A DNA stretch of 64,000 bases from CBDAQV01 sp965199335 (lineage in GTDB: Bacteria > Pseudomonadota > Alphaproteobacteria > CALMVH01). The notes under the pieces are model-generated. The model saw only the letters and a program-made list of their open reading frames with translations. It was not told the origin of the DNA and did not search any database. Position 1 is the first letter of the stretch, and every line of letters starts with the position of its first letter. Positions 9,163 to 17,838 of this stretch are shown one piece after another. The stretch spans positions 124,001 through 188,000 of the forward strand of contig CBDAQZ010000004.1 of the NCBI GenBank assembly GCA_965199335.1, read 5' to 3'. A program made the position numbers and the translations under genes.

Positions 9163-10377
9163 TTATGACCGCATGGCTTCCATTGCCGCAACGAACCGCT
9201 CGAACAGGTAATGGCTGTCCTGCGGGCCGGGCGAGGCCTCGGGGTGGTACTGGACCGAGAATACGGGCTTGTCCTTGACCCTGAACCCCTCGTTCGAACC
9301 GTCGAACAGGCTGACATGCGTAACCTCGACGCTGTCCGGCAGCGTCTCGGGCAGCACCGCGAAGCCATGGTTCTGACTGGTGATCTCGACCTTGCCGGTC
9401 ATCAGGTCCTTGACCGGGTGGTTGGCGCCGCGATGGCCGCGCGGCATCTTCGCCGTCTTGCCGCCCAGCGCCAGGGCCAGCAGCTGATGACCGAGGCAGA
9501 TGCCGAATAGCGGCTTGCCGGTCGCAAGCAGGCCCTGGATCGTCGGCACGGCGTAAACGCCCGTCGCCGCCGGATCGCCCGGCCCGTTCGACAGGAAAAT
9601 CCCGTCAGGCTCATGGCGCATGATATCCTCGACCGTCGCATCCGCCGGCACAACGGTGACATGGCAACCGGACGAAGCGAGAGCCCGCAATATATTACGC
9701 TTGGCCCCGTAATCGACCGCCACCACGCGATGGCGCGGCGCGGTCTGCGTGCCATAGCCGGTGCCCAGGTCCCAGCGCGTCTCGTTCCAGGTAGAGATCT
9801 GGCGCGAACAGACCTCGAGCGCCAGATCCATGCCTTCCAGCCCCGGCCATTTTTGCGATTGCGCCAGCAGGCCTTCGAGATCGAAGCGGCCATCGGGGGC
9901 ATGCGCGATGACGCCGTTCGGCGCGCCGAGGTCGCGGATGCGCCGCGTCAGGCGGCGCGTATCGATCCCGGCCAGCCCGATCAGCCCCCACGAATCCAGC
10001 CAGTCGTTGAAATGCCGCGTCGCCCGCCAGTTGGCCGGCTGGGTCAGATCGGTGCTGACGACCAGCCCGCGCGCGAACGGGGTCGTGGATTCGATATCCT
10101 CCGGATTGGCGCCGACATTGCCGATATGCGGAAAGGTGAAATTGATGATCTGCCCGGCATAGGACGGATCGGTCAGGATTTCCTGGTAGCCAGTGATCGA
10201 AGTGTTGAAGCACACCTCCCCTACCGCCGCGCCCGCCGCGCCGATCCCGCGCCCCCAGAACACGCTGCCATCCGCCAGCACCAGGGCAGCCGTCGCGCCG
10301 TCGGGCTGGATGATCGGGGCTGAAAAGGATGGTCCTGGCGTGGGCAAGCGCTCCTCGCGCGCATCGTCAAGCGGCAT
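9163..10377 (-). CDS. carA: Carbamoyl-phosphate synthase small (glutaminase) subunit
   Basis: Hydrolyses glutamine and supplies ammonia to CarB for carbamoyl phosphate (arginine and pyrimidines). It has 404 residues. The N-terminal small-subunit domain (DGSVFWGRG, EVCFNTSITGYQEILTDPSY, NFTFPHIGNVG) is followed by a class I glutamine amidotransferase domain with the nucleophile in FGICLGHQLLALALGG and the His/Glu end in VQYHPEASPGP. carB is not in this window. The upstream gap (10378-10514) is shared with a divergent small gene. Confidence 0.97.
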   Translation of the reverse strand: MPLDDAREERLPTPGPSFSAPIIQPDGATAALVLADGSVFWGRGIGAAGAAVGEVCFNTSITGYQEILTDPSYAGQIINFTFPHIGNVGANPEDIESTTPFARGLVVSTDLTQPANWRATRHFNDWLDSWGLIGLAGIDTRRLTRRIRDLGAPNGVIAHAPDGRFDLEGLLAQSQKWPGLEGMDLALEVCSRQISTWNETRWDLGTGYGTQTAPRHRVVAVDYGAKRNILRALASSGCHVTVVPADATVEDIMRHEPDGIFLSNGPGDPAATGVYAVPTIQGLLATGKPLFGICLGHQLLALALGGKTAKMPRGHRGANHPVKDLMTGKVEITSQNHGFAVLPETLPDSVEVTHVSLFDGSNEGFRVKDKPVFSVQYHPEASPGPQDSHYLFERFVAAMEAMRS

Positions 10378-10514
10378 GGCGGACCTTCCGGGGCGAATTC
10401 GTGATGTACCTGAAGATGATTAGATAGAATACCGCGATGGAAAATGCTAGGTGTCCCGCTCAACTTTTGGAGAAAATCCCAACGCGTCAACTCGCACCGG
10501 CATGGAGGCAGGCT

Positions 10515-10745
10515 ATGGACATTATAATCGAGTTGGTTGTCCGTGAGGAAAATAAGCAAAAACTGGACGATATGATGACCAGGGAAGGGGTCGAGAAACC
10601 TGTCGATCTCCTGAACAGAGGTTTGCAGGTTTTGCATGATAGGCATCAAAGTTCTGTCGGCGGCGACGCGGTAAGGCTGATGCAACGCGTTTTCGGTTTC
10701 AGGCCGGCTACATCTACAAAGCCGAAGCTAACGGTCGCGAAGTAA
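10515..10745 (+). CDS. Small protein, possible ribbon-helix-helix fold
   Basis: A 76-residue protein starting at the ATG at 10515, which has GGAGG six bases upstream (10504-10508). A longer frame from 10437 lacks such a site. The N-terminus (MDIIIELVVREENKQKLDDM) reads as a strand plus helix, and KPVDLLNRGLQVLHD as a second helix, the pattern of ribbon-helix-helix or related small regulators. This is a guess from pattern, not a family match. It diverges from carA and its 3' end overlaps the convergent TPR-glycosyltransferase gene by 18 bases. Confidence 0.55.
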   Translation: MDIIIELVVREENKQKLDDMMTREGVEKPVDLLNRGLQVLHDRHQSSVGGDAVRLMQRVFGFRPATSTKPKLTVAK

Positions 10746-12269
10746 CGCCTCCGCAACCACCTGGATCACATCGCCCCACTGGCCACGAACGCTCTGGCGG
10801 AAAATTCGCATCGTCGGATACCATACGGTCGCTTCGCCCTCGTTCAGCCATCGCCAGTCGGGCATCATCGGGATCATCAGCCATACCGGCTTGCCGAGCG
10901 CGCCCGCCAGGTGACAGACCGAGGTATCGACCGTGATGACCAGGTCGAGCGCCAGGATCGCCGCCGCCGTCTGGGTGAAGTCGGTCAGTTCCGGCCCCAG
11001 CTTCACTAGGTTGCCGCGTCCGGACTCGTGATCCGCCGACGGGCCTTTCTGCAGCGAATAGAACGTCACATCCGGCGTATCCAGCAAGGGCCCCAGCATC
11101 TGCGCCGGGATGGAGCGCGCGAAATCGTTGAGGTTCTTCGGATTGCCCGCCCATACAAGGCCGATTTTCAAACCATCGCCCGTCAATCGCGATTGCCACT
11201 GCGCAGCCTTCTTCGGCGCAACCTTTACATATGGCACGTCATTCGGAACCGTCGCCAGCGTCGTCGCGAAGCGTTCCGGCAGGCTCATGACGCCGACCCA
11301 GGCGGCGAAGGGCAGGTTGCCCTCCACTTCCAGCGGCGCATCGATGCGCGGGATGACGCGGATGTTGGGATGATCGAAGCCCTCGGCGAACAGCGTCGTC
11401 AGCTCGGGCAGCGTCTCGAACAATATGTCGTGGCCCTGCGCCGCTAGCAGCGGCACGTAGCGGGCGAACTGGATGATGTCGCCCAGCCCCTGCTCGGCGA
11501 TGACCAGCAGCGTGCCGCCCAGTTCCTGCGGCGTCTCGCCGTGCCATACCGGCTGGCGGAACTGCCCGCGCGGTTCGCGGAAGCCGCCGTCGCGGTTCCA
11601 GCGCCACTCATATTCCTTCCAGCCCTCCGCCATGTCGCCCAGCCGCAACCGCAGCAACGCGCGTGAACAATGCGCCGATACGTTCCGCGGCTCGATTTCC
11701 AGCATGCGCGTATAGATCTCGATCGCCTGTTGCGACCGGCCGAGACCCGACAGGGCATTGGCCACGTTCAGCAGCCCCGCAGGATCGTCCGGCTGTCCCA
11801 GCCGTTCGAGCGCCAGGGTGAAATCGGCGGCGGCTTCCAGATAGCGCCCCAACCGATCGAACGCCGAGCCGCGATTGATCAATACCGAAGTGAAATCGGG
11901 TTTCAGTTCCAGCGCGCGGGTATAGGGCGCCATCGTGTCGGCGAAGCGGCATTGTTCCTGCAGCGCGTTGCCCAGCTTGTTATAGGTTTCGGCCGCCTTG
12001 ATCGTATTGCCTGCCGCTTCGTAGCTGAACGCCAGGTTCTGGAAATAATCGGGCACGCCCGGCTTCAGCATTATGGCCAGAGAGATGTATCGGATTGCCT
12101 CCTCGAAGTCCCCTTTGTGCGCGGACAGCAATCCCTTGAAGTGCCACAGATCGGGATCGTTCGGATTTTCCTCGATCAGCTCCTGATAGATTTTCCCAGC
12201 CTCGTCGAAACGGCCTGCCTTGTGCAGCTCGGCGGCTTCGCGGAAGCGGGGATGTTCGAGCAGGCTCAT
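10728..12269 (-). CDS. TPR-GT9-like glycosyltransferase, paralogue 4 (last of operon)
   Basis: A 513-residue protein. The N-terminal ~260 residues are TPR units (EAAELHKAGRFDEAGKIYQE and onward). The C-terminal half resembles heptosyltransferase-type GT9 proteins, with LLVIAEQGLGDIIQFARY and the late block DLVITVDTSVCHLAGALGKP, which in this fold lies by the nucleotide-sugar site. The start is 12269, forming ATGA with the stop of the upstream paralogue; a longer frame to 12434 would run inside that gene. Sugar and acceptor are unknown. It is the most divergent of the three shorter members (for example PNDPDLWHFKGLLSAH in place of PRDPDLLHFRGLLASH). Confidence 0.85.
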   Translation of the reverse strand: MSLLEHPRFREAAELHKAGRFDEAGKIYQELIEENPNDPDLWHFKGLLSAHKGDFEEAIRYISLAIMLKPGVPDYFQNLAFSYEAAGNTIKAAETYNKLGNALQEQCRFADTMAPYTRALELKPDFTSVLINRGSAFDRLGRYLEAAADFTLALERLGQPDDPAGLLNVANALSGLGRSQQAIEIYTRMLEIEPRNVSAHCSRALLRLRLGDMAEGWKEYEWRWNRDGGFREPRGQFRQPVWHGETPQELGGTLLVIAEQGLGDIIQFARYVPLLAAQGHDILFETLPELTTLFAEGFDHPNIRVIPRIDAPLEVEGNLPFAAWVGVMSLPERFATTLATVPNDVPYVKVAPKKAAQWQSRLTGDGLKIGLVWAGNPKNLNDFARSIPAQMLGPLLDTPDVTFYSLQKGPSADHESGRGNLVKLGPELTDFTQTAAAILALDLVITVDTSVCHLAGALGKPVWLMIPMMPDWRWLNEGEATVWYPTMRIFRQSVRGQWGDVIQVVAEALLRDR

Positions 12270-13807
12270 GCGGCCAGCCTGTCGAGCTCGCGCCCGATCT
12301 GTGCAACCACGCCCGTCCAATCGTCCGGCTTCCTCTGCCGGAACAATCGGGTCTTCGGGTACCACGGCATATCCCGGCGCTTCATCTGCATCCGCCAGTC
12401 GAGGATGCGCGGCATCATGATCCAGACCGGGCAATCGAGCGCGCCCGCCAGATGCGCGACGGACGAGTCGATGCTGATCACCAGATCCAGGTTCCCGATC
12501 GCGGCTGCCGTATCCGCGAAATCGTGCAATCGCTCGTCGAGCGATAAAATGTTCTGTGACGCGAAGACGTGGCGCGCCGCTTCGCCTTTCTGCAACGAAT
12601 AGAAACGAACCTTGTCCCGCGCCAGCAGCGGTTCCAGCACATCCGGCGTCTGGATCGAGCGTATCCTGTCCAGCGGCGCGGCGGGGCCACCGCGCCAGAC
12701 CAGGCCGACATTAATCCGCCCGTCGCGCGGCACGATGTCGCCCCACTGCGCGATACGCTGGGGCAATACGGACAGATACGGCGTCTGCGCCGGTATGGTC
12801 TTAGGCGTGATGCCGAAGCGATGCGGCAGGCTCATCACGCTGACCAGAGCCACGAACGGCAAATCACCGAACAGCTTACCCGAAGCTTGTCTAGGGATCA
12901 CGCGGATGCGTGGCTGGTCGCGCCACGCTTCGCCGAACAGCGCGTGCAGTTCGGGCTGTACCTCGAACAGCACATCGTGCCCGCGCGCCGCCAGCAGCGG
13001 AACGTAGCGGGAGAAATGGATCGTGTCGCCCAGCCCCAGCTCCGCCAGCACCAGCAGAGGCCCCGCCAGGTCCGCCGGCGACTCGCCGCGCCATACGCGG
13101 CCCGACAATCCGGCCCTGGTCTCGTTGTGATGGACGCCGTCAACGCAGCGCCATTCGTATTCGGCGAAGCCGTCCACCAGATCGCCTTTCATAAGCAGCG
13201 CCAGCGACAGGCTGCGATGCGCTTCGATATTGCCGGGATACAGATCGATCGCCTTCCTGAAAGCCTTGGCCGCCCTCGACGGCTTGCCGAGGAAATAATG
13301 GCAGTTGCCGATGTTGGAGAGCACCAGGGACCGTTCCCGCGCATCCTTTAAGGTTCCTTCGACTTCACGCAGGATTCCCAGTGCGTTTTTATAGTCGCCG
13401 ACCTCGTTCAGGGTCGCGGCATAATTGATCGCCGCCCAATGGTTCCGTGGGTCTTGAACCATGCCTTTCTGAAAGGCTTCTTTCGCCTGTAACAGCTGGC
13501 CACGCCGCTGCAGCCGAACGCCCTGTTCGTTGTAGTTATGCGACGCCTGCCTGGCATCGCCCGCCTGCTGGTGGCTGATCGCCAGACTTTGGTAGAACTC
13601 CGGTTCCTCCCGAATTTCTATCGCCTGCTCGATCAACGCGATCGCTTGCTTCTGATCGCCTGTATGGCTGGCGAGCAGGCCACGAAAATGCAGCAGGTCG
13701 GGATCGCGCGGAAACTTCGCCGCAAGTGCGAGGTATTTCCGTTCCGCCTCGTCATGTCGGCCGCTTTGATGCAGGGCGACCGCTTCGGCCATTTCCGTCC
13801 TGTTCAT
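12266..13807 (-). CDS. TPR-GT9-like glycosyltransferase, paralogue 3
   Basis: 513 residues with the same layout: N-terminal TPR array (AVALHQSGRHDEAERKYLAL), then the GT9-like domain with LLVLAELGLGDTIHFSRYVP, VPALVSVMSLPHRFG-type spacing (FVALVSVMSLPHRFG), VRFYSLQKGEAARHV and LDLVISIDSSVAHLAGALDC. Both ends are ATGA overlaps with neighbours, so translation is coupled along the operon. The start at 13807 is fixed by that overlap. It is closest to paralogue 2: they share PRDPDLLHFRGLLASHTG-like N-termini. Probably cytoplasmic. Substrates unknown. Confidence 0.85.
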   Translation of the reverse strand: MNRTEMAEAVALHQSGRHDEAERKYLALAAKFPRDPDLLHFRGLLASHTGDQKQAIALIEQAIEIREEPEFYQSLAISHQQAGDARQASHNYNEQGVRLQRRGQLLQAKEAFQKGMVQDPRNHWAAINYAATLNEVGDYKNALGILREVEGTLKDARERSLVLSNIGNCHYFLGKPSRAAKAFRKAIDLYPGNIEAHRSLSLALLMKGDLVDGFAEYEWRCVDGVHHNETRAGLSGRVWRGESPADLAGPLLVLAELGLGDTIHFSRYVPLLAARGHDVLFEVQPELHALFGEAWRDQPRIRVIPRQASGKLFGDLPFVALVSVMSLPHRFGITPKTIPAQTPYLSVLPQRIAQWGDIVPRDGRINVGLVWRGGPAAPLDRIRSIQTPDVLEPLLARDKVRFYSLQKGEAARHVFASQNILSLDERLHDFADTAAAIGNLDLVISIDSSVAHLAGALDCPVWIMMPRILDWRMQMKRRDMPWYPKTRLFRQRKPDDWTGVVAQIGRELDRLAA

Positions 13808-15360
13808 GCTGCGCGGCGATTGGCGGTCAGGCGGTCCAGCGCGCGACCGATATCGGTTATCACGCCCGCCCAGTCGCCCTGTTTTTTCTGCCGGAACAGC
13901 TTCGTGCGCGGATACCATGGCGAGTCCTCGCGCTTCAGCATCCAGCGCCAGTCGAGAATGGCGGGCATCGGCAGCCACACCTCGGCCCCGACTGCGCCTG
14001 CCAAATGCGCCACGGCGGAGTCGATGCAGATCACCAGATCCAGGTGGCGGATGGCGGCGGCGGTATCGGCGAAGTCGCGCAGCCTTTCGTGAAGCATGAC
14101 GATGTTGTCAGAGTGGAATTCGTGCGCCGCCGCATCGCCGACCTGCAGCGAATAGAAGCGAACGCCCTTACGCGCCAGCAACGGTTCCAGCGCATCGGCC
14201 GGCATGGAACGGAGATGATCGTGCGGCGTGTTCGCGCTGCCGCGCCAGACCAGACCGACCTTGAAGGCACCATCGTCGGGCAGCAGCGAATTCCATTGCT
14301 TCAGCCGCACCGGGCTGACGGCCAGATACGGAGTGTCTCCCGGTATGCTGGCCAGCGTGGTGCCGAACCGGTCCGGCAGGCTCATCACGCTGACGAAGGC
14401 GGCGAAGGGAAGGCTGTTGAAGACCTTGCCGTTCGGCTGCCGTCGGATGACGCGGATACGATCGTCGCCCGCCCAGCCTTCGCTGAACAAGGCGTAGAGT
14501 TCGGGCTGGACTTCGAACAGCACCCGATGTCCACGGTCCGCCAGCAATTTGACGTAGCGCGAGAAATGGATGGTGTCGCCGAAGCCCTGTTCCGATAGCA
14601 CCAGAATGGCGCCACCCAGTTCCTCGGGCGATTGCCCGCGCCATAGCGGTTGCGTGAAGGACCGCTTGGCCTCGCTATAGGGAATACCATCCGTGCAGCG
14701 CCATTCGTATTCGGCGAACCCCTCGCGGATTTTGCCCTCCGCCAGCAGGATGACCGAGCGATTGCGGTGCGCCTCGATAGCCTCGGGATAGCTCTCGATC
14801 GCCTGGGCGAAGCAGTCCAGCGCGCGGTCGCTCCTGCCGAGATAGTAGTGGCAGTTGCCCATGTTCGACAGGATGTACGAACGCTCCTTCGGCAGCTTCA
14901 GCCGCTTCTCGACCTTGCGCAGGATCTCCAGTGCGCGGTCGTACAGGCCCAGCTCGTTCAGCACCGCGGCATGATTGGCCACCGCCCAATGATTGTCGGC
15001 GTCCTGCGCCTGCGCCTTCTCGAAGGCCAGCAGCGCCTCCGGCAGCTGGCGGCGCTGTTGCAGCACGACGCCCTGCTGGTTGTGAGCCATCGACGCCGCC
15101 TGCGCTTCGCCCATCGCCTGCAGGGTGATCGCCAGGTTCTGGTGGAATTCAGGTGCGTCGGGTTTCAGCGCGATGGCTTCGGTGATGAAGCGGACCGCCT
15201 CGGCCTGATTGCCGGTGTGGCTGGCCAGCAGGCCGCGAAAATGCATCAGGTCGGGATCGCGCGGAAACAGCCGCGCCAGCTGGCGGTATCTTTTATCCGC
15301 CTCGTCGTGCCGCCCCTGCTGGTGCAGGGCGACGGCCTCGCCCATCGATTTCCGGTTCAT
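13804..15360 (-). CDS. TPR-GT9-like glycosyltransferase, paralogue 2
   Basis: 518 residues beginning MNRKSMGEAVALHQQGRHDE. TPR repeats fill the first half, including a loop-rich unit around ILSNMGNCHYYLGRSDRALD. The second half has ILVLSEQGFGDTIHFSRYVK, FAAFVSVMSLPDRFGTT, VRFYSLQVGDAAAHEF and LDLVICIDSAVAHLAGAVGA, the GT9-like hallmarks shared by all four genes. Its start overlaps the stop of paralogue 1 as ATGA. The close likeness to paralogue 3 points to a recent duplication. Function is inferred from fold only. Confidence 0.85.
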   Translation of the reverse strand: MNRKSMGEAVALHQQGRHDEADKRYRQLARLFPRDPDLMHFRGLLASHTGNQAEAVRFITEAIALKPDAPEFHQNLAITLQAMGEAQAASMAHNQQGVVLQQRRQLPEALLAFEKAQAQDADNHWAVANHAAVLNELGLYDRALEILRKVEKRLKLPKERSYILSNMGNCHYYLGRSDRALDCFAQAIESYPEAIEAHRNRSVILLAEGKIREGFAEYEWRCTDGIPYSEAKRSFTQPLWRGQSPEELGGAILVLSEQGFGDTIHFSRYVKLLADRGHRVLFEVQPELYALFSEGWAGDDRIRVIRRQPNGKVFNSLPFAAFVSVMSLPDRFGTTLASIPGDTPYLAVSPVRLKQWNSLLPDDGAFKVGLVWRGSANTPHDHLRSMPADALEPLLARKGVRFYSLQVGDAAAHEFHSDNIVMLHERLRDFADTAAAIRHLDLVICIDSAVAHLAGAVGAEVWLPMPAILDWRWMLKREDSPWYPRTKLFRQKKQGDWAGVITDIGRALDRLTANRRAA

Positions 15361-16955
15361 GCCGCCCGCCTTTCCACAAGCTGGTCCAGCGCGCCGCGCA
15401 TGCCCTCGATCACCGCGCCCCAGTCGCCGTAGCGTGCCTGCCTGAACAGCCGCGCCGAGGGATACCAGGGCGACGTATCGCCGCTCATCAGCCAGCGCCA
15501 GTCAGGCACATGCGCCAGCATCAGCCACATCGGCGTACCCAGCGCGCCTGCCAGATGCATGACGGCGGTATCGACCCCGATCATGAGGTCCAAATTCTGC
15601 ACTGCCGCCGCGGTTTCGGCGAAATCGTTCAGTTCCTCGTCAAGCACCGTCACGTTGTTGCCGGGGAAACGATAACCCGCGGCCGGTCCTTTCTGCAGCG
15701 AATAGAACGCGATGTCGTCGCGTTGCAGCAGGCCGTGCAGGGTCTCCGGCGGCAGCGAGCGTTCGAAATTCTTCAGGTGCAGCGGGTTGCCGCCCCAGAC
15801 CAGGCCGACCCGGGGCCGACCCGCCGGATCGCGCAGACGCTCGGCCCAGCGCGACGACCGTTCAGGCGCGACGCCGAGATAGGGAACGTCCGCCGGTACG
15901 TTGTGGATAGTGGTGCCGAACAGGCGTGGCAGGCTGAACGTGCCGGTGTAGGCGGCGAAATGTATGTCCGCGTACGCATCGGCATCGCTGCCCTGCGCCC
16001 GAACCAGGTGGATGGCGTCGTTCGCCAGCCCCTCCGAGAACAGCGCCCACAGCTCCGGCTTGACCTCGAACAGCACCTCGTGCCCCCGTTGCGCCAACAG
16101 GCGCAGATAGCGGCACAGCATGATCGCATCGCCATATCCCTGTTCACTGAGCACGAACAGCGGACCGCCGAGTTCCTCCGGGCTTTCGCCCATCCATACG
16201 CGGCGCTCAAGAGCGGCCTTGCTGTATTTGGGATCTTTCCAGCGCCATTCGAATTCACACCAGCCTTCCTCGTACTGTCCGTTCAGCAGCAACGCGATGG
16301 CGAGGTCGTTGTGCCCTTCCGGCAGCATCGGGTTGAGCGACTGCGCGCGGCGATAGGATTCGATTGCCTCTTCGACCAGGCCGAGGCCGTGCAGCGAGTT
16401 GGCGTAGTTGAGATGGACGCCGGGCAGCTGGCGCAGGAATCCCCCGGGCAGCGGCGTGCCGTTCCAGTGCGCCAGGTCGCGCGGCATGCGCGGGTCGGGC
16501 AGCAGCGCGCGGCCCAGGTGATCGCGCGCCTCGGCATAGCGGCCCAGCCGGTTGAGCATCACGCCGAGATTGTTGGGCGCATGCTCGTTGCGCGGGTCGA
16601 TCTCCGCCGCCTGCGTGAAGGCGTCGATCGCTTCCTCCAGCCGGTTCTGGTCGCTGAGTATATTGCCCATCGTGATCAGCACCTCGGCCGCCTTGGGATG
16701 ATCGCCCAGGCGGCGCAGGGTCACGGACAGGTTCTTTTGGAAATCGGGCACGGCGGGTGACAGCGCGATGGCACGCCGGATACGCGCCACCGATTCCAGC
16801 AGATTGCCGACCTGCCCCGCCAGCACGCCGGTCAGGTGGACCACGTCCGCGTTCTGCGGGTTTTCCGCCTCCAGCGTGCGGTAGCGGTCCCAGGCCTCGT
16901 CGAACCGGCCCGCGGTGTGCAGATCCATCGCTTCCTTCAGGCGGGGGTCGATCAT
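15357..16955 (-). CDS. TPR-GT9-like glycosyltransferase, paralogue 1 (first of operon)
   Basis: 532 residues, the first gene of the four-gene minus-strand run. It begins MIDPRLKEAMDLHTAGRFDE. The TPR part contains an extra insert around residues 140-165 (PRMPRDLAHWNGTPLPGGFL) absent from the other three. The GT9-like domain shows LFVLSEQGYGDAIMLCRYLR, VGLVWGGNPLHLKNFERSL, IAFYSLQKGPAAGYRF and LDLMIGVDTAVMHLAGALGT. The promoter should lie in the short gap 16956-17024, shared with the divergent yqeY-like gene. Acceptor and donor are unknown. Confidence 0.85.
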   Translation of the reverse strand: MIDPRLKEAMDLHTAGRFDEAWDRYRTLEAENPQNADVVHLTGVLAGQVGNLLESVARIRRAIALSPAVPDFQKNLSVTLRRLGDHPKAAEVLITMGNILSDQNRLEEAIDAFTQAAEIDPRNEHAPNNLGVMLNRLGRYAEARDHLGRALLPDPRMPRDLAHWNGTPLPGGFLRQLPGVHLNYANSLHGLGLVEEAIESYRRAQSLNPMLPEGHNDLAIALLLNGQYEEGWCEFEWRWKDPKYSKAALERRVWMGESPEELGGPLFVLSEQGYGDAIMLCRYLRLLAQRGHEVLFEVKPELWALFSEGLANDAIHLVRAQGSDADAYADIHFAAYTGTFSLPRLFGTTIHNVPADVPYLGVAPERSSRWAERLRDPAGRPRVGLVWGGNPLHLKNFERSLPPETLHGLLQRDDIAFYSLQKGPAAGYRFPGNNVTVLDEELNDFAETAAAVQNLDLMIGVDTAVMHLAGALGTPMWLMLAHVPDWRWLMSGDTSPWYPSARLFRQARYGDWGAVIEGMRGALDQLVERRAA

Positions 16956-17024
16956 GTTTGCTCTGGCGTTGATTGACAGGGACGGGCGGAGACGGTCAAT
17001 TGATCCTACACGAGGAGAAACGAA

Positions 17025-17483
17025 ATGTTGCGCGAACGTTTGAACGACACGTTAAAGGATGCGATGCGGGCCAAGGAGCAGGGAACGGTTTCGACCCTGC
17101 GGATGGTGCTGGCCGCGATCAAGGACAAGGACATCGCCGCCCGGCCCTCCGGCAACGCGGACGGCATCGGCGAGCCCGAGATACTGTCGCTGATGCAGGG
17201 CATGATCAAGCAGCGCCGCGAATCGATCGCCATGTACCGCCAGGGCAACCGCGAAGACCTCGCCGCCAAGGAGGAGGAGGAGATCGCGGTGATCGAGCGC
17301 TATCTGCCGCAGCAGATGGATGCCGAAGCCGTGAAAACCGCCATCGACGCCGCCGTTGCCGAAACAGGCGCGGCGTCGGTCAAGGACATGGGCAAGGTCA
17401 TGGCCGCGCTGAAGGCCAAATACGCCGGCCAGATGGATTTCGGCGCCATCGGCCCAGAGGTGAAGGCGCGGCTGGGCGGGTAA
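17025..17483 (+). CDS. GatB/YqeY domain-containing protein
   Basis: 152 residues, a standalone YqeY protein. Typical sequence: MLRERLNDTLKDAMRAKEQG, TLRMVLAAIKDKDIAARP, MIKQRRESIAMYRQGNREDLAAKE, EIAVIERYLPQQM and the C-terminal KDMGKVMAALKAKYAGQMD. The domain is shared with the tail of the GatB amidotransferase subunit, where it contacts tRNA; the free-standing protein has no firm role. In many alphaproteobacteria it sits near dnaG and rpoD, as it does here. The next gene starts one base after its stop. Confidence 0.95.
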   Translation: MLRERLNDTLKDAMRAKEQGTVSTLRMVLAAIKDKDIAARPSGNADGIGEPEILSLMQGMIKQRRESIAMYRQGNREDLAAKEEEEIAVIERYLPQQMDAEAVKTAIDAAVAETGAASVKDMGKVMAALKAKYAGQMDFGAIGPEVKARLGG

Positions 17484-17484
17484 T

Positions 17485-17838
17485 ATGGGAAATCCGAACG
17501 AGACAGTCACCCTCTGGCGGCCTGTAGGGCCGGAAGAGTTGAGGTTGATCGAAGCAAGCGCCATGAAAGCGTTTCCTCCACGCCTTGCCGAGCAGCCTAT
17601 TTTCTATCCGGTCCTGACCGAGGCTTATGCTATCAAGATCGCGCGCGACTGGAATGTACCCGCTAGCGGTGCTGGGTTCGTAACACGCTTCGAAGTACTG
17701 AAATCATACCTGAATGATTATCCTGTACAGGAAGCAGGCGGCCGCGATCATCTTGAGTACTGGATTCCGGCTGAAGACATGGATAAATTCAATGCGGCGA
17801 TTGTCGGCAAGATTGGAATAGTCCGTTCATTCCCGTGA
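17485..17838 (+). CDS. Hypothetical protein of the 'ADP-ribosylation/crystallin J1' annotated family
   Basis: 117 residues. The pattern VTLWRPVGPEELRLIEAS, AFPPRLAEQPIFYPVLTEAYA, ARDWNV and the C-terminal WIPAEDMDKFNAAIVGKI matches a widespread small bacterial family usually labelled 'ADP-ribosylation/crystallin J1'. That name is historical and I see no ADP-ribosyl-hydrolase motif, so no activity is claimed. It lies between yqeY and the MFS gene, and its stop overlaps the MFS GTG start (GTGA). Confidence 0.8.
   Translation: MGNPNETVTLWRPVGPEELRLIEASAMKAFPPRLAEQPIFYPVLTEAYAIKIARDWNVPASGAGFVTRFEVLKSYLNDYPVQEAGGRDHLEYWIPAEDMDKFNAAIVGKIGIVRSFP

Noticed and set aside
12266..12434. Longer upstream starts for the TPR-GT genes (for example 12434 and 13978)
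   Set aside because: The extra residues lie inside the next paralogue and lack TPR character; the ATGA overlaps fix the starts.
10728..16955. Repeated DNA in the TPR cluster looked at as a possible CRISPR or tandem-repeat array
   Set aside because: The repeats are coding, degenerate and 1.5 kb apart, with no short direct repeats or spacers.
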